A stretch of DNA of 64,000 nt from the NCBI GenBank assembly GCA_018350325.1, contig JAEVLN010000004.1:3596001-3660000 (forward strand). Direction: 5' to 3'. Position numbers and translations under genes: made by a program. The number at the start of each line of letters is the position of its first letter. Within the stretch, counting starts at the first letter, position 1. The notes beneath the pieces are model-generated. The model searched no databases. It was not told the origin of the DNA and was given only the letters and a program-made list of their open reading frames with translations. Source of the stretch: Globodera rostochiensis. Its lineage: Eukaryota; Nematoda; Chromadorea; Rhabditida; Heteroderidae. This document shows, one piece after another, positions 1-10,600 of this stretch.

Positions 1-319
1 TGGCGGGTACAAAGTCCAATTTTGGATTTGAATTTCCAATTCAAATTTTTGCTTTTAAAAAGAGAAATAAATTTGTTTAAACTGACAACTTTTGTTGACC
101 GATAAGAGAAAAGAAAGAGCCCCCATTATCGACTCTTTTGTTGATTGTGCTGAATATGCAAAATTTAATTACTCAAAAATCTTCAAAATTATTTTATACG
201 ACTCACCAAAAATTCAAAAATAAACCCAAACCGTACGTTTTGAACAACTAACAAAACTGAACGTTATCAATTCCGTTTGTTTCCCACTCAATTTTGTGTT
301 GTTAAATAAATAAATAATT

Positions 320-3120
320 TCAAATGATCGTATGATGCAAAACCATCGCATGTTGGACGGGAAATGTGTGCACAAATGCCCCGTCGTGGTCTGTGTTGTC
401 GTACACCTTTTCGCCATGTTGGCCGGGCAGCCGCGAAGTGATCTTCACATGAATATATTTATGTTTAAATACCGGAAGTGACGACACAATGCCAAACAAA
501 TAATTTGAATAACAAACGGTGGGATGGTTTACCTGCGAGCACACTTGATGGCCGACCACCTCAAAGAATTGGATGAAAACGTAGAAAAATTGTTATTTTT
601 ATTTAAATAACCGAACTACTGTACCTGATCTCTAGTACTGTAGATTGAAAACCTAAAATGGATGAATAATATTGTTTTCAATCATTTTGGATATTAAAAT
701 GTGCAAATAAGTGTTAATCTACCCGTTTTCTCAGAACCTAAACTGGTCAGTAAATCGAGTCCGATTAGATCGAGAAAAAGATATTTTAAGTTGAAATCGG
801 AGCATAGGTATTTTGATCAACATTTTTTTTGCACTCATTAAACTCAATAATAAATAGCCTGATTGATCATAAAACGCCCTGCCCGACCTGTTTTGGCCCT
901 CATAGGCCTGCTGACGGTTGATGTCCTGGAGAAATGCGCTCTCGGCTGGGCAGAGTCCAGAATAGAGACCGGTCTGCGCATTGCACACCGGCAGCACGGA
1001 CAGCAAACAGCCGGGCACTGACAAAGCGCCCACCTGCAGGGAAATGCCGTGGTTGGGCCCCGCCACGCCGATGTACGTGTCCACGAACTTGGTAAGACTG
1101 AATGGGGGGGCGGGGGGTACGTGTCCACAAACTTGGTAAGACTGAATGGGGGGGCGGGGGGTACGTGTCCACAAACTTGGTAAGACTGAATGGGGGGGCG
1201 GGGGTACGGGTCCACGGACTTGGTAAGACTGAATGGGGGGGCGGGGGGTACGTGTCCACAAACTTGGTAAGACTGAATGGGGGGGGGCGGGGGGTACGTG
1301 TCCACAAACTTGGTAAGACTGAATGGGGGGGGGGGGGGGGTACGTGTCCACAAACTTGGTAAGACTGAATGGGGGGGGGGAATGAACGCTTTACACAGAA
1401 CGGGGGACCGGGCTTGACTGATTTTAAGATTTGAACCGACCCGAACTCTTTTAAGGAGGAATTCGTCAACATAAAATAAAAATTTAGACAGGGGTCATTA
1501 GGCTAAGCCTAAGCCACTCTGGATCGCGGTTCGTTAGGCTTAGGCCTAAGCCACACTGGCCAACAAATGATTTAAGAGTTTTTGAATGTTGAAAATAGAA
1601 TTGGTTGCGAAGCTCAAAATTTTCACATTAAAGCATGCTAAACAGTAAAAAAATGCCAATTTGACGGTCCATATTTATCTAGCACAAGTTTTATACGTGA
1701 AAAATGTTTGGGACCAAAACGTCCCCGGGACCAAAACGGCGGGACCAAAACGGCGGGACCAAAACGTCCCTTTCCCCTTCTAAGCACATTAAAAACTGAC
1801 CTAGCACCCAAATCTTCTCCGGTGTCCACACAAATCCCGCCCAAAATGGCTTTGCGAGATACCGGCACGCCCAATGAATACCCAACGACGTCAACTATTT
1901 TATTTATTTATTTAAAAATCGAACTCAATTATTTATTTAAAAATCGAAACCCTGCTTTCCAGTGTAAAGACGTACTGCCACAATCAGAGCTCGGACCTTT
2001 GAAGCGATTTCTGTACATTTTGATTCTGTTTTGCCTTACCAATTTTACGTAATGGCACTTCATTGAGTAGGCAGCCCATCTGATAAATTGTGTTGATATA
2101 TTGTCTCGGGAAAAATGCCACTTTCTTACTGTAACGGATTTCCCTGGCCCCCGTTTCTTACTGTAACGGATTTCCCTGGCCCCCGTTTCTTACTGTAACG
2201 GATTTCCCTGGCCCCCGTTTCTTACTGTAACGGATTTCCCTGGCCCCCGTTTCTTACTGTAACGGATTTCCCTGGCCCCCGTTTCTTACTGTAACGGATT
2301 TCCCTGGCCCCCGTTTCTTACTGTAACGGATTTCCCTGGCCCTGGCCCCGTTTCTTACTATAACGGATTTGCCTGGCCCCCGTTTCTTACTGTAACGGAT
2401 TTCCCTGGCCCCCGTTTCTTACTGTAACGGATTTCCCTGGCCCCCGTTTCTTACTGTAACGGATTTCCCTGGCCCCCGTTTCTTACTATAACGGATTTCC
2501 CTGGCCCCCGTTTCTTACTGTAACGGATTTCCCTGGCCCCCGTTTCTTACTGTAACGGATTTCCCTGGCCCCCGTTTCTTACTGTAACGGATTTCCCTGG
2601 CCCCCGTTTCTTACTGTAACGGATTTCCCTGGCCCCCGTTTCTTACTGTAACGGATTTCCCTGGTCCCCGTTGGCGTAAGTCGTGCCGTACAGCTCGGCA
2701 AATGTGTAGCCTTGGTTACTGAAAGTTCGGAGCATAAATTCGATCCAAAGGGCAACTTGCAAGAAAAAGTCGGCGGACTGTTTCATCTTGTCGCAGGCTC
2801 GATTGGAGACTCCTCAAAATCTTTGATTTTAAATAATTTATTTAAATTCATTATAAAACCATGCACAAACACAACGGGCTGATTCCGGATGGGCTCTTCC
2901 GGACTGGTCCGGCCCCCGAAGGAGCCCCAAGTGCCAAGGTCGCGTCTAAATTGGCATAAAGAATTCCCAATTTCATGAAGCCTTGCCTCTCCAGATTGTT
3001 TCGCACATCTTCGCCAAAACGCTGTGCCAGCCACTTACTGAAGTCGGGCTTGAACTCGCCGTAGGCGATTTTGCAGAAAACGACCAGCAAAACTGAGCCT
3101 ACGGCGATTGGTAACCGCAT
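320..3120 (-). CDS. Secreted class-2 (LIPS-family) lipase, 11 exons
   Basis: Predicted secreted serine lipase of the nematode LIPS (lipase class 2) family, hydrolysing ester lipids outside the cell. Exons (minus): 3120-2987, 2945-2860, 2812-2761, 2718-2647, 2079-2040, 1996-1951, 1894-1801, 1097-888, 652-625, 559-533, 442-320; they sum to 912 nt, 303 aa. The start was chosen because MRLPIAVGSVLLVVFCKIAYG is a good signal peptide; an in-frame ATG at 3162 is possible. Visible motifs are VFVHG (oxyanion region), the nucleophile elbow GYSLG, RKAILGGICVDTGEDLG, FVDTYIGVAG and a late DHDGAF that can supply the catalytic His. The introns after exons 1 and 3 can only be spliced in frame as GC-AG. The introns after exons 4 and 7 carry minisatellites derived from the adjacent exon junctions. 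Family is sure; substrate unknown. Confidence 0.88.
1073..1380 (-). repeat. Minisatellite amplifying a splice acceptor plus the start of lipase exon 8
   Basis: About seven tandem units of roughly 43-46 bp, counting the exon copy. On the minus strand each unit reads C-run, attcag, then TCTTACCAAGTTTGTGGACA and onward, meaning polypyrimidine tract, AG acceptor and the first bases of exon 8. The copy at 1073-1103 leads into the coding exon. The others lie in the intron and differ by single bases and G-run length. All three minus frames stay open across the array. Confidence 0.9.
1709..1770. repeat. Short tandem/inverted gggaccaaaacg motif in a lipase intron
   Basis: Four closely spaced copies of gggaccaaaacg(t/g)c lie between lipase exons 7 and 8. 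The core gggaccaaaacgtccc is an interrupted palindrome. No coding role. Confidence 0.6.
2122..2670 (-). repeat. 32-bp minisatellite amplifying the exon 4 splice donor of the lipase
   Basis: About 17 head-to-tail copies of a 32-bp unit with few substitutions. On the minus strand the rightmost copy contains the end of exon 4, AAATCCGTTACA followed by the donor gtaaga. Every further copy repeats that exon end and donor. Splicing at the first copy gives a phase-correct join to the next exon at 2079, so the array is intronic. Confidence 0.92.
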
Positions 3121-4274
3121 CAATGCTAGTGCCAAAAAATAATTGTTCAAAAAAACAGTCAAAACATTTATTTAAATTGCCAATAAATGGTTAAGTAAAT
3201 TTGCTCAAATTTCTTGAAGTGGTGCATTATCATAAAAAAACATATTTTTCGAAAACAGTGACCAAATGCCCACAATTGTCTAAAACGTCTGTGAAAAGCG
3301 TCGACGGTTTTGAGGGTACAAGGGAAGGAAAGTGGGCGAATTGCAGACCGGATCCATCCTCCAATCGACGCTAATCCCCGCAATTTTCCCCTCTGGGATG
3401 AATGGTCATCGCCCTGCAGCAAAAGTTGCTCACTTGTCCCCTCGGGCGAATCGCGCCCCATCGATCTGCACAATCGGCTGCCAATTGCGCATTTTCGGAA
3501 AAGACGACGATAAGAGATTTGATGGGTGGGTGAGGGAATTCCGGTTGAAATTTGGCACATAAAGATCCCCCCCCCCCAGCTTCTATTGTAAGATTGCATT
3601 CATTCATTCTAAAGACCCCTGGGGGGAGAGTCTTAAATGATCGTTTAAGAGAATTGCTCTACAATTAAAAGGGGGGGCGGTATGTTTGATGTTTGATTAC
3701 AAATTCGTCCATAACGGAGTCAACGATTATATTGGCCAAAGCATCGCACACTCGACTACGGCGGCCAGTGGGTGGGGCACCGCTCGCTTTTATTTGTTGC
3801 GGTCGGTTGGTTAAGGAAGTACAACTTGGACGGTTGGAGTTTAGAAAGTGATCAAATAGCATCAGATAAGGTACGCGTATACTGATCACAGATGCTTTAA
3901 AGTTTTAATTCTAATCATGCCTTGATGAAATGGTGTTAAACAAATCAAACTAAAATTGGTATGAATTCTATCAACCAGCAGCACCAAACTGCAAATTGAG
4001 AGGGGGGGGGGGAGTGCCATATGATTTTGCCACTGAAATGACCGCTGTTGTTTTAAGCACGAAACCCATCGTCAGCAGTTGTTTAAGGTCAAAAAAGGCC
4101 TCTTAATTTGCATTTGGTGACCGAATTAAAAGCACCTAAAAGACATAACTGGACAACGTTCAAAGTTCTCCATGCGCATCATCGCCCATCGTTACAAAAT
4201 GCCAATTTTGAGTGCCAACTCGTGCCAACACTGTGTGCTCGTCGGCGTCTATATCGTTGTCGAGCCTAAACTTT
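3121..4274. other. Intergenic, lipase to ML-like gene
   Basis: No supported gene. Short ORFs here have no signal, domain or splice support. A C-run at 3570 and G-runs at 3670 and 4000 are present. Confidence 0.6.
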
Positions 4275-5174
4275 TCATAAAAAATCAAAGCAAAGTGAAG
4301 CTTCTTTAAATTTGGCCCACCATTCCTCTCCGTCCGCCGATAATTGAAGTTGAATCTCCGCCTCGGCCTTCCAAAAGCCCTCCAAAAGTGGGAATTGGAG
4401 CGCCGGCTCCAGCGGAATTGGCTGATCAGTCGGAAACAAATCGGACAATGGCAAAACCATCGGAAAAGTGCCCCCGGCAAATTTGAAGGCCATCGCCTCC
4501 AGCGATTCGCATACTTCTGGCAAAACGGAGCACAGAGACAACGTGCTGAAAATTTCAAATATTTTTTTTAAATGTTACAATTTTTTTTAATGATTTAGCA
4601 ATTTGCCTAAACTTTATCTCTATCACCAGAATTGGTCGGACAGAAATGCGCTTTGGCTCCGTCCTCTGTCGCAAATACGGCCAACCCAAACGGAGTTTTG
4701 CTCCAGCGTAAGTGCCAAACGGAGAGATGTGCCGTTCACTTTAAGCAACGGAAAGGGCAAAGCTTGCAGAAGGTGCAGCTCCCCTGGGGGGAAACAAAAG
4801 CAATTTTCAAAAACAATTTCATAGACTCACCGGACAAAATGTGCAAAAAACCGGGCAATTGTATGGCAGAACGGCCCTCGGCATCGCAAAACGGGCGTTT
4901 GTTCACATCCAAACTCAGAAGTCGGAGTTTTTGTAGACGGATGGGTACTGTAAAGGGCGAAGTTACTGTAGTGGAGTGGAGTGGAGGAGAGAGTCCGTGC
5001 CGATTGGAAAGTTCGTTATTTGCTTAATTCTTCACCTTTTTCATTCTTTTTGGCAACGTCGCGCACATCGATGGCCGCCGCCGCACTTTCACGGCACTCG
5101 AAAGCCGACGCGAGGGCGAAAAACGCAGAAAACAATGCGATCAGACCAAAAGTGATCAGAAATGAATTTGGCAT
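4275..5174 (-). CDS. Secreted GM2-activator/ML-like lipid-binding protein
   Basis: Four exons (5174-5036, 4947-4831, 4783-4627, 4545-4275) sum to 684 nt, 227 aa. Residues 1-24 (MPNSFLITFGLIALFSAFFA onward) form a clear signal peptide, which decides the start over an upstream in-frame ATG at 5213. The mature part resembles the GM2 activator / MD-2-related lipid-recognition fold in layout. An N-terminal beta segment has VNGTSLRLALTLEQ then VGRIC. A middle stretch has CSVLPEVCESLEAM followed by FAGGTFPMVLP. The C-terminal part has the pattern EAEIQLQLSADGEEWWAKFK. Such proteins carry single lipids in the secretory or lysosomal lumen. The match was made by eye and is weak in places. An alternative is an unclassified nematode secreted protein. 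It lies 1.2 kb upstream of the lipase on the same strand. Confidence 0.6.
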
Positions 5175-5820
5175 TTTATTAATTTCAATTTTCGATTGGA
5201 ATTTTCGAGTCAAATTGCGGTGGGGACTAATGGCGGCGATAAGTAACGAAAGTTTTGGTGGAGAAAAGATAAGTTTTTATAAGCTGCACGACGGCCGAGT
5301 GACATTTCAATTCGTCGGGATGGGAGGGAATCTCCGTAATCAAACAAAACTTTGGGTATTTATTTCATTTGTTATTTGGTCAAAAATGTTCATCGACTAT
5401 AAAAACAATATAAAAATGTTTGGGATAATTAATTAATTAATTGATTATTTATTATGGCGGCAGTGTCTCTTTTGAATTTCCCGTCGTTTGAAAGGCGCAA
5501 ATGGCGCGTATTGTCCGCCATCGATCGTTTCACCGGTCAGTAAATAAATACAAATGCTGGCGACCCTTCAAAAGTCCGCCGATTACACCTCCACAACGTA
5601 GCCATGGGTTTCGCCCTAAACATTCCCATTTATTTATAAATAAATTATCCCTTTTTGAGTTTCAAAGAATTTTTAAATTCTGAAAGCATTATAATCAGAA
5701 TTCGGATAAAAATGGATCGTTTAAAAAGCGATTTACAAAATGCTAATTGCTCAAATTTTTTTGATTTTAATGAAAATGTCGAATTTTCTGTTTTAAAAAT
5801 TCTGAGACCCGAACCCTGTA
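5175..5820. other. Intergenic, AT-rich
   Basis: No gene seen. AT-rich spacer between the 3' end of the glucuronosyltransferase (minus) and the start of the ML-like gene. Confidence 0.6.
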
Positions 5821-8047
5821 TTAAATTGACTGTTTTTTTTTGAAATTGGTTGCTGCTATCAAACCGCATACTTTGGTGCCAATGTTCTTCGTCTTCGTGT
5901 GCCACACCAATACCTGCGCAAGGCATGAAATGTATGCCAAATAAAAATGCCATCATCACCCACCTCCTTGGGCTCATCATTCCAGCCAAACGGCTCCACC
6001 TTCTCGCGCGGAATGCCAAACTGTGGAAAATTGAACGCTTCCAATAATTAAAATTAGGGTTGGACGGGACCGGGACTTTTGGAAAAACCGGGACCGGGAC
6101 TAAATTTGGTCCCGGTAGGAATTTGAAAAACCGGGACCAAAATTTCAGTACCAAAATTTGAAAAATTGACCATTTCAGTTCTGGTCCCGGTCCCGTCCAA
6201 CCCTAATTAAAATTAAGTGTAATTTTATGGTAAAACGCTTAAATTTGGCTTTGTTCTTGCGCCCTTCTCAAAATACCTGCGCGAGAAAGCACGACTCAGG
6301 CGAATAGCGAACACAGCCCAAGTTAAACGAGGCGCTAAAATTGAATTTGCAAAAAGAATTTATGTCCAAAAATAAAAAGAATATTTTTTGTCACTTTGTG
6401 TTGAGGATGAGTCGGAGACTAAAAATGGAATAAATTTAACATTTGCTAATTTATTAAAGCATTCACTTAATGGCGAAGCCAGCCATGTCAACGGCAAAGC
6501 GCCGTTTTGGCGCATAAACGACGTCCCATCTGAACAATTGTTGTTTTATGTGCGCCAATATTAAAAAAGTTGCGGAAAAATTGGTAATAAATCAAACAAA
6601 AATTTATTTGGGATGTTTCAAAAAATGAACTCCGTGTAAAGGCGTGTCACCAGCTTGTACCCCGAAGGATCGGCGTTGGGGGAGAGGGGGGGGGGGGGAG
6701 TCGTCAGGGGGCAAGGGCATTTGATCGGTCAGTTTCACCGTTTTCTGAGACTCCGGAGAATTTGGGGCCGTACAAATCGCTCACTTAGTGATGGTGCCAT
6801 TCTCCACATGCGGCGCTTCGACCAGTGCAGAGCCGGCAAGGCCTGTGAATTTGTCATCTTTGGGTTAGTGTTTATCGCAAGTTTTATGGTCAAAAATAAA
6901 TGCATTAAAAAACTCACCAACTGCCCAAATACCAATTGTTCGTACACGTTTGATGTACTGTTCGAAGAGCCGAATGTCGTAAGAGTTGTCATCATCCGCA
7001 AAATAAACGACCTAAGCAAATTTTCGTTTGAAAAATTCAGTCCTTTTGGTTGGTTCTCCCAACCCGTCAATGTTTTTGATTGAGTTCATCATATTCAAAT
7101 GGTTTCTCACCGCATTGCGTCCAAAGTGTGCGTAGTGTTTACGGATGTACTCCAGGCCAACGTTACGGTGGGTCCAGCCCCGTTTCGGGAAGCCGGGCTT
7201 CGTGGTGGCGAAGAAGTACGTGTACGGAATGGCGGATCGCAGAAGAATACGTTCCACCGCTTTCACCGTTGCGTTGGCGTCTTCGATGACAATCCTTAAA
7301 CATTCATTTTATGTTTAATACCAATCTGAGCGGCTCAAAAATTCAAATCTAATGCCCACCCGCGTTACGAAAAATATTAGAAATTTCGGCGCCCTCCGTG
7401 GGTAACGCACCAATGCAAGTCAGAAATATGCATCAGCGTTTGTGAAAACCTAAAAATTCCAATAAAAACATATTTAGAGATTGACGAACCGGAGACCTCG
7501 TCATGTCCGCCAGTCGTTCAGGACGTTTATGCGTCGGTGTAATCTAACAAATAAGCCTTTTTTTTAATTTCCCAGAAAATTTCTCACAAGAATAACGGTC
7601 GTTCGGCTGCTCCACCGTTCGTTATTCCAATGCCAAAGCCGCCAAATGGTCAACAATAAAGTCAACGAAATTGTTACAGACAGAATTCGATGCGCCAACC
7701 TTCGCAATGGAAGAGGTGGTACCCTAAAAAAATGCTTTTTGAGTTACTCAAACTGAAATCAAAAAACTAAAATCTTCATAAATCTTCCCCTCCCCCGCCC
7801 GCTACTACGCCCTCACCCCAAACCCTAACCCTAACCTTAACCCTAACCCTAACCCTAACCTTAACCCTAACCCTAACCTTTGATGGAAGAATTTTGTGGT
7901 GGAATTTTTGAAGGGCAGCAGAAGTGCAAAGCGTGAAGCGCCTGAGAACATTGCAAACGACAGGGAAGGCGTGTGAGGAGATTGGAAGAGATTGGACGAA
8001 GGAGTCGGAAGTGGGGAGGAGGAAGAGGAGGGGTCAGTTCGGCACAT
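5821..8047 (-). CDS. Galactosyl beta-1,3-glucuronosyltransferase (GT43), Golgi type II membrane protein
   Basis: Transfers glucuronic acid from UDP-GlcA to a terminal galactose in the Golgi (glycosaminoglycan linker or related glycans). Eleven exons (8047-7878, 7723-7588, 7543-7497, 7449-7411, 7294-7111, 7011-6918, 6842-6785, 6529-6467, 6334-6277, 6020-5964, 5913-5821) sum to 999 nt, 332 aa, close to the usual B3GAT length. Order: a short cytosolic tail, the anchor [58 protein letters not shown], the metal/UDP site [29 protein letters not shown], and the C-terminal VLVWHTKT. The start could also be an internal ATG about 30 codons later. Intron 1 opens with a telomere-like array, and intron 9 contains a MITE. 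Whether it is SQV-8-like or GLCT-like cannot be told by eye. Confidence 0.9.
6056..6204. mobile_element. MITE with ~20-bp terminal inverted repeats and 10-bp target duplication
   Basis: 149-bp hairpin-like element. The left end agggttggacgggaccggga is inverted at the right end (tcccggtcccgtccaaccct). It is flanked by perfect direct repeats aattaaaatt at 6046-6055 and 6205-6214. Non-autonomous, inside intron 9 of the glucuronosyltransferase. TSD length and ends suggest a MULE-type origin. Confidence 0.88.
7820..7877. repeat. Interstitial telomere-like (AACCCT/AACCTT) array at a splice donor
   Basis: About ten units of aaccct with interspersed aacctt. On the minus strand it begins at the donor of exon 1 (CATCAAAG, then gttagggttaggg), so the first repeat supplies the GT of the 5' splice site. 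The base composition is TTAGGG-like, not the TTAGGC typical of Caenorhabditis telomeres. Confidence 0.9.
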
Positions 8048-10600
8048 TCACACAAAATCAGTGGAACAAAAAATGATTCGAAAATTTAATTTTTTTCTTT
8101 AATGAAAAAAAAGCGAACAATTTTTGAACAAATTTTTGTAAAATAAATCTTTGGCGTTCTGTCATTTGGTCGCACATTAAAAATAAGAATTTTTATTAAA
8201 AACACCGATCTTCCTGATTTTTTGCACAGAGTTCAGAAACAAAATGACCGACATTTTCAATTCCACCAGTAAATGGGCAAAAAAAAAATCAGAATTTTTT
8301 AAAAAAACAAAAATCGCCAGAAATGTCTGAACTTTTATTTCGTGAGGGGCTGCAACCCAACCAAATTCTTTTGCTTTTGTAAATGGCTGGGCGAATTTTT
8401 ATTTTATTTCGTTTCAAATAGTCAATCGAGTTTTGCCCGGCCGCCTCGCAAAAATGGATTTTTGTCCCCGCCGGCAAAAGGGGGAGGGGGGCAATAATTG
8501 CACCCACAACAACAACTGATATAAAATCACCTCGGGCGACGATTAGTTCCGTCCCCATTTCCGCGGATGGAACAAAAAATAAAGTGAAACGGGGAAAGAC
8601 CCCCCAGGGGAGGATCGATGGTTACAGTTCACAACCATTTATCCCCCCCCCACTCTCCAAACTGTGAGGATCGCCTTGTCCCTGATCTCCAAACGGCCCC
8701 TTCCTTCCCCAACTTGTCGGAGGTTGCTCTTTGATTAATGTTCTGTTGCGCGACGGGGAGGTCCGGGTTAAGCATGCGAGCAAAAACTGGCTTTTCGGGC
8801 AAACCCTCTCCGAATAATAACAATTTTATGTGGGAATGCGCCTCTGGGTGGGCTTTTTTGTTTATTAAGGCCCATAAACGTGGGGAACAATTTGACCAAA
8901 AACATTTTAAGATTCTTTCTGAACTCAAATTTGGCTTGGAGAGGTCGTCAAAATGACTGGGCCTTGCGGTAAAACCTTTCGAGCGATTTGGAGGGAGTAG
9001 TTTGCTTTAGCCTCCCCCCCCCCCCCCGGAGGGTTCACCCGCAAAAAAAAACATAAATTTATTTTAGGCCCAATTTTTTTTGTTTGTTTAACTCTGCTGG
9101 GATGGATTGGTTGTGAAAAAGGTGAACGAATCTCTTCAACTTGGGACCATATTTTTAAATACACGACCAATTTATGGGGGAATGTGAGGAATGAATGCAT
9201 TTCGAATTACGGGGCCATTTTGAAGTGTCAAAGCGATACAGAAAAAAAGTCCAAAGGCAAATAAAAATACTTTTTCAGTAAATAAAATGTTTTTAACAAA
9301 ATAATCTTGAAAGTTTATTTTAAAAATAATATTTTATTGTTAATAAAAAGGTTAGTCTTTAGTATTCATTATTTTAGGTAGAAATATATTTTTTGTTTAA
9401 TTTATGGACCAAATAAAAATTCGATTTCTCAAAAATTGGTTTTTCATTTTATGGGGCCATTAATTGCATTATTGGCCTTAGAAATCGTGTGCCTGAAATG
9501 GGCCGGTTGGATGGGTTTTTTGTGGAACGAATAAATGAATTTACGGACGGACTCCGTCCGATTATTAACCGCTGACGTTACAATTGAATTTTCGATCAGA
9601 AAAAAGTAATCAGAGTCAAAACAGACAGTCAAATTACAAACATTCTAAGGATAAATTTTCTTAGTTAATCAAAAAAAGAAAGAAACAGAAAATATTGTTT
9701 AAAATTATTATAAAATAAGTTAAACAAACCAAAGGATTTGAAACTTATTTAAATTTGGGGGGGGGGGGACGTCGGTTGTGAATTTACATATTTAAAAATA
9801 CGGTGATGAGTTTTGTGTGGCAATTGCCCGCGGGGGGGATTGTCAGCGGATTCACCGACTATTTTCCTCGACAATTAGTTACCTTTTGTCCCAACCCGCG
9901 CCCTAAAACACCCCGGGGCTCATCGTAAATTCACCCGCTAGGCCCTTTCCGAAGCTTTGTTTCCCCCCCCCCCCCCCTCTCCCATCCTAGCAACCGCTGA
10001 GGGCATTTGGCCCCGGGGGCAAACCCCGAAGAAATTTATGCCCCCGGGGCAATTCCATCAAAGTCCAAGCGTAAGTCAGGCGGAAATGAGCGAAGAATCA
10101 GCTTGGGCCTTTCGTTGCCGGAGGGGTTTTTGATGTAAATTTCTTCATTACTTGGTGGTGGTCTAAAAAGAATCTTCTTTTGATGGGAGGTCATCGATCG
10201 CTAAATTCTCGCTTTGTTTATTGCATTTCCGAGAATGATCGCCGGAGGGGCAACGAAATCGTGGAATTCCTCGGGAATTACTCCCGACGGGGACGTCCAA
10301 TCCTTTCACACATTCCAAGCCAAAGCCGAAATTAATCCGTCTCAATAAATCAGCCCATCCGCCCAACCGGCAATCGATCGGCTGTCAATAATTTGTGTTA
10401 TGCCAGCCTTCCGTTGCTTTTTGCCAAACGGAGTGAATTGTCCGAAAATTGAGCCCTTTCACACGTTTAGAACAAAGAAAACAATTAACACGCATTGCAG
10501 TCAAAATAATCGCAAAAAAAACATTTATCTGGAAAATGGAAATAAATAAATTAAAAATGACATAAACCAACTGATCAAAGACCATTTGCCAGTGATCTGA
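8048..10600. other. Intergenic, no gene recognised
   Basis: 2.5 kb between the ZP gene 3' end and the glucuronosyltransferase start. AT-rich, with C/G runs at 8640, 9016, 9760 and 9962 and short C-run/G-run palindromes at about 8598, 10012 and 10041. Open frames here lack splice or domain support. Confidence 0.55.

Noticed and set aside
731..1472. Long minus-strand frames rich in PPPP and VDTY
   Set aside because: The parts upstream of 1097 are intronic repeat copies; only 888-1097 is a lipase exon.
7820..7877. A chromosome end
   Set aside because: The telomere-like array is only ~58 bp and lies inside a gene with exons on both sides.
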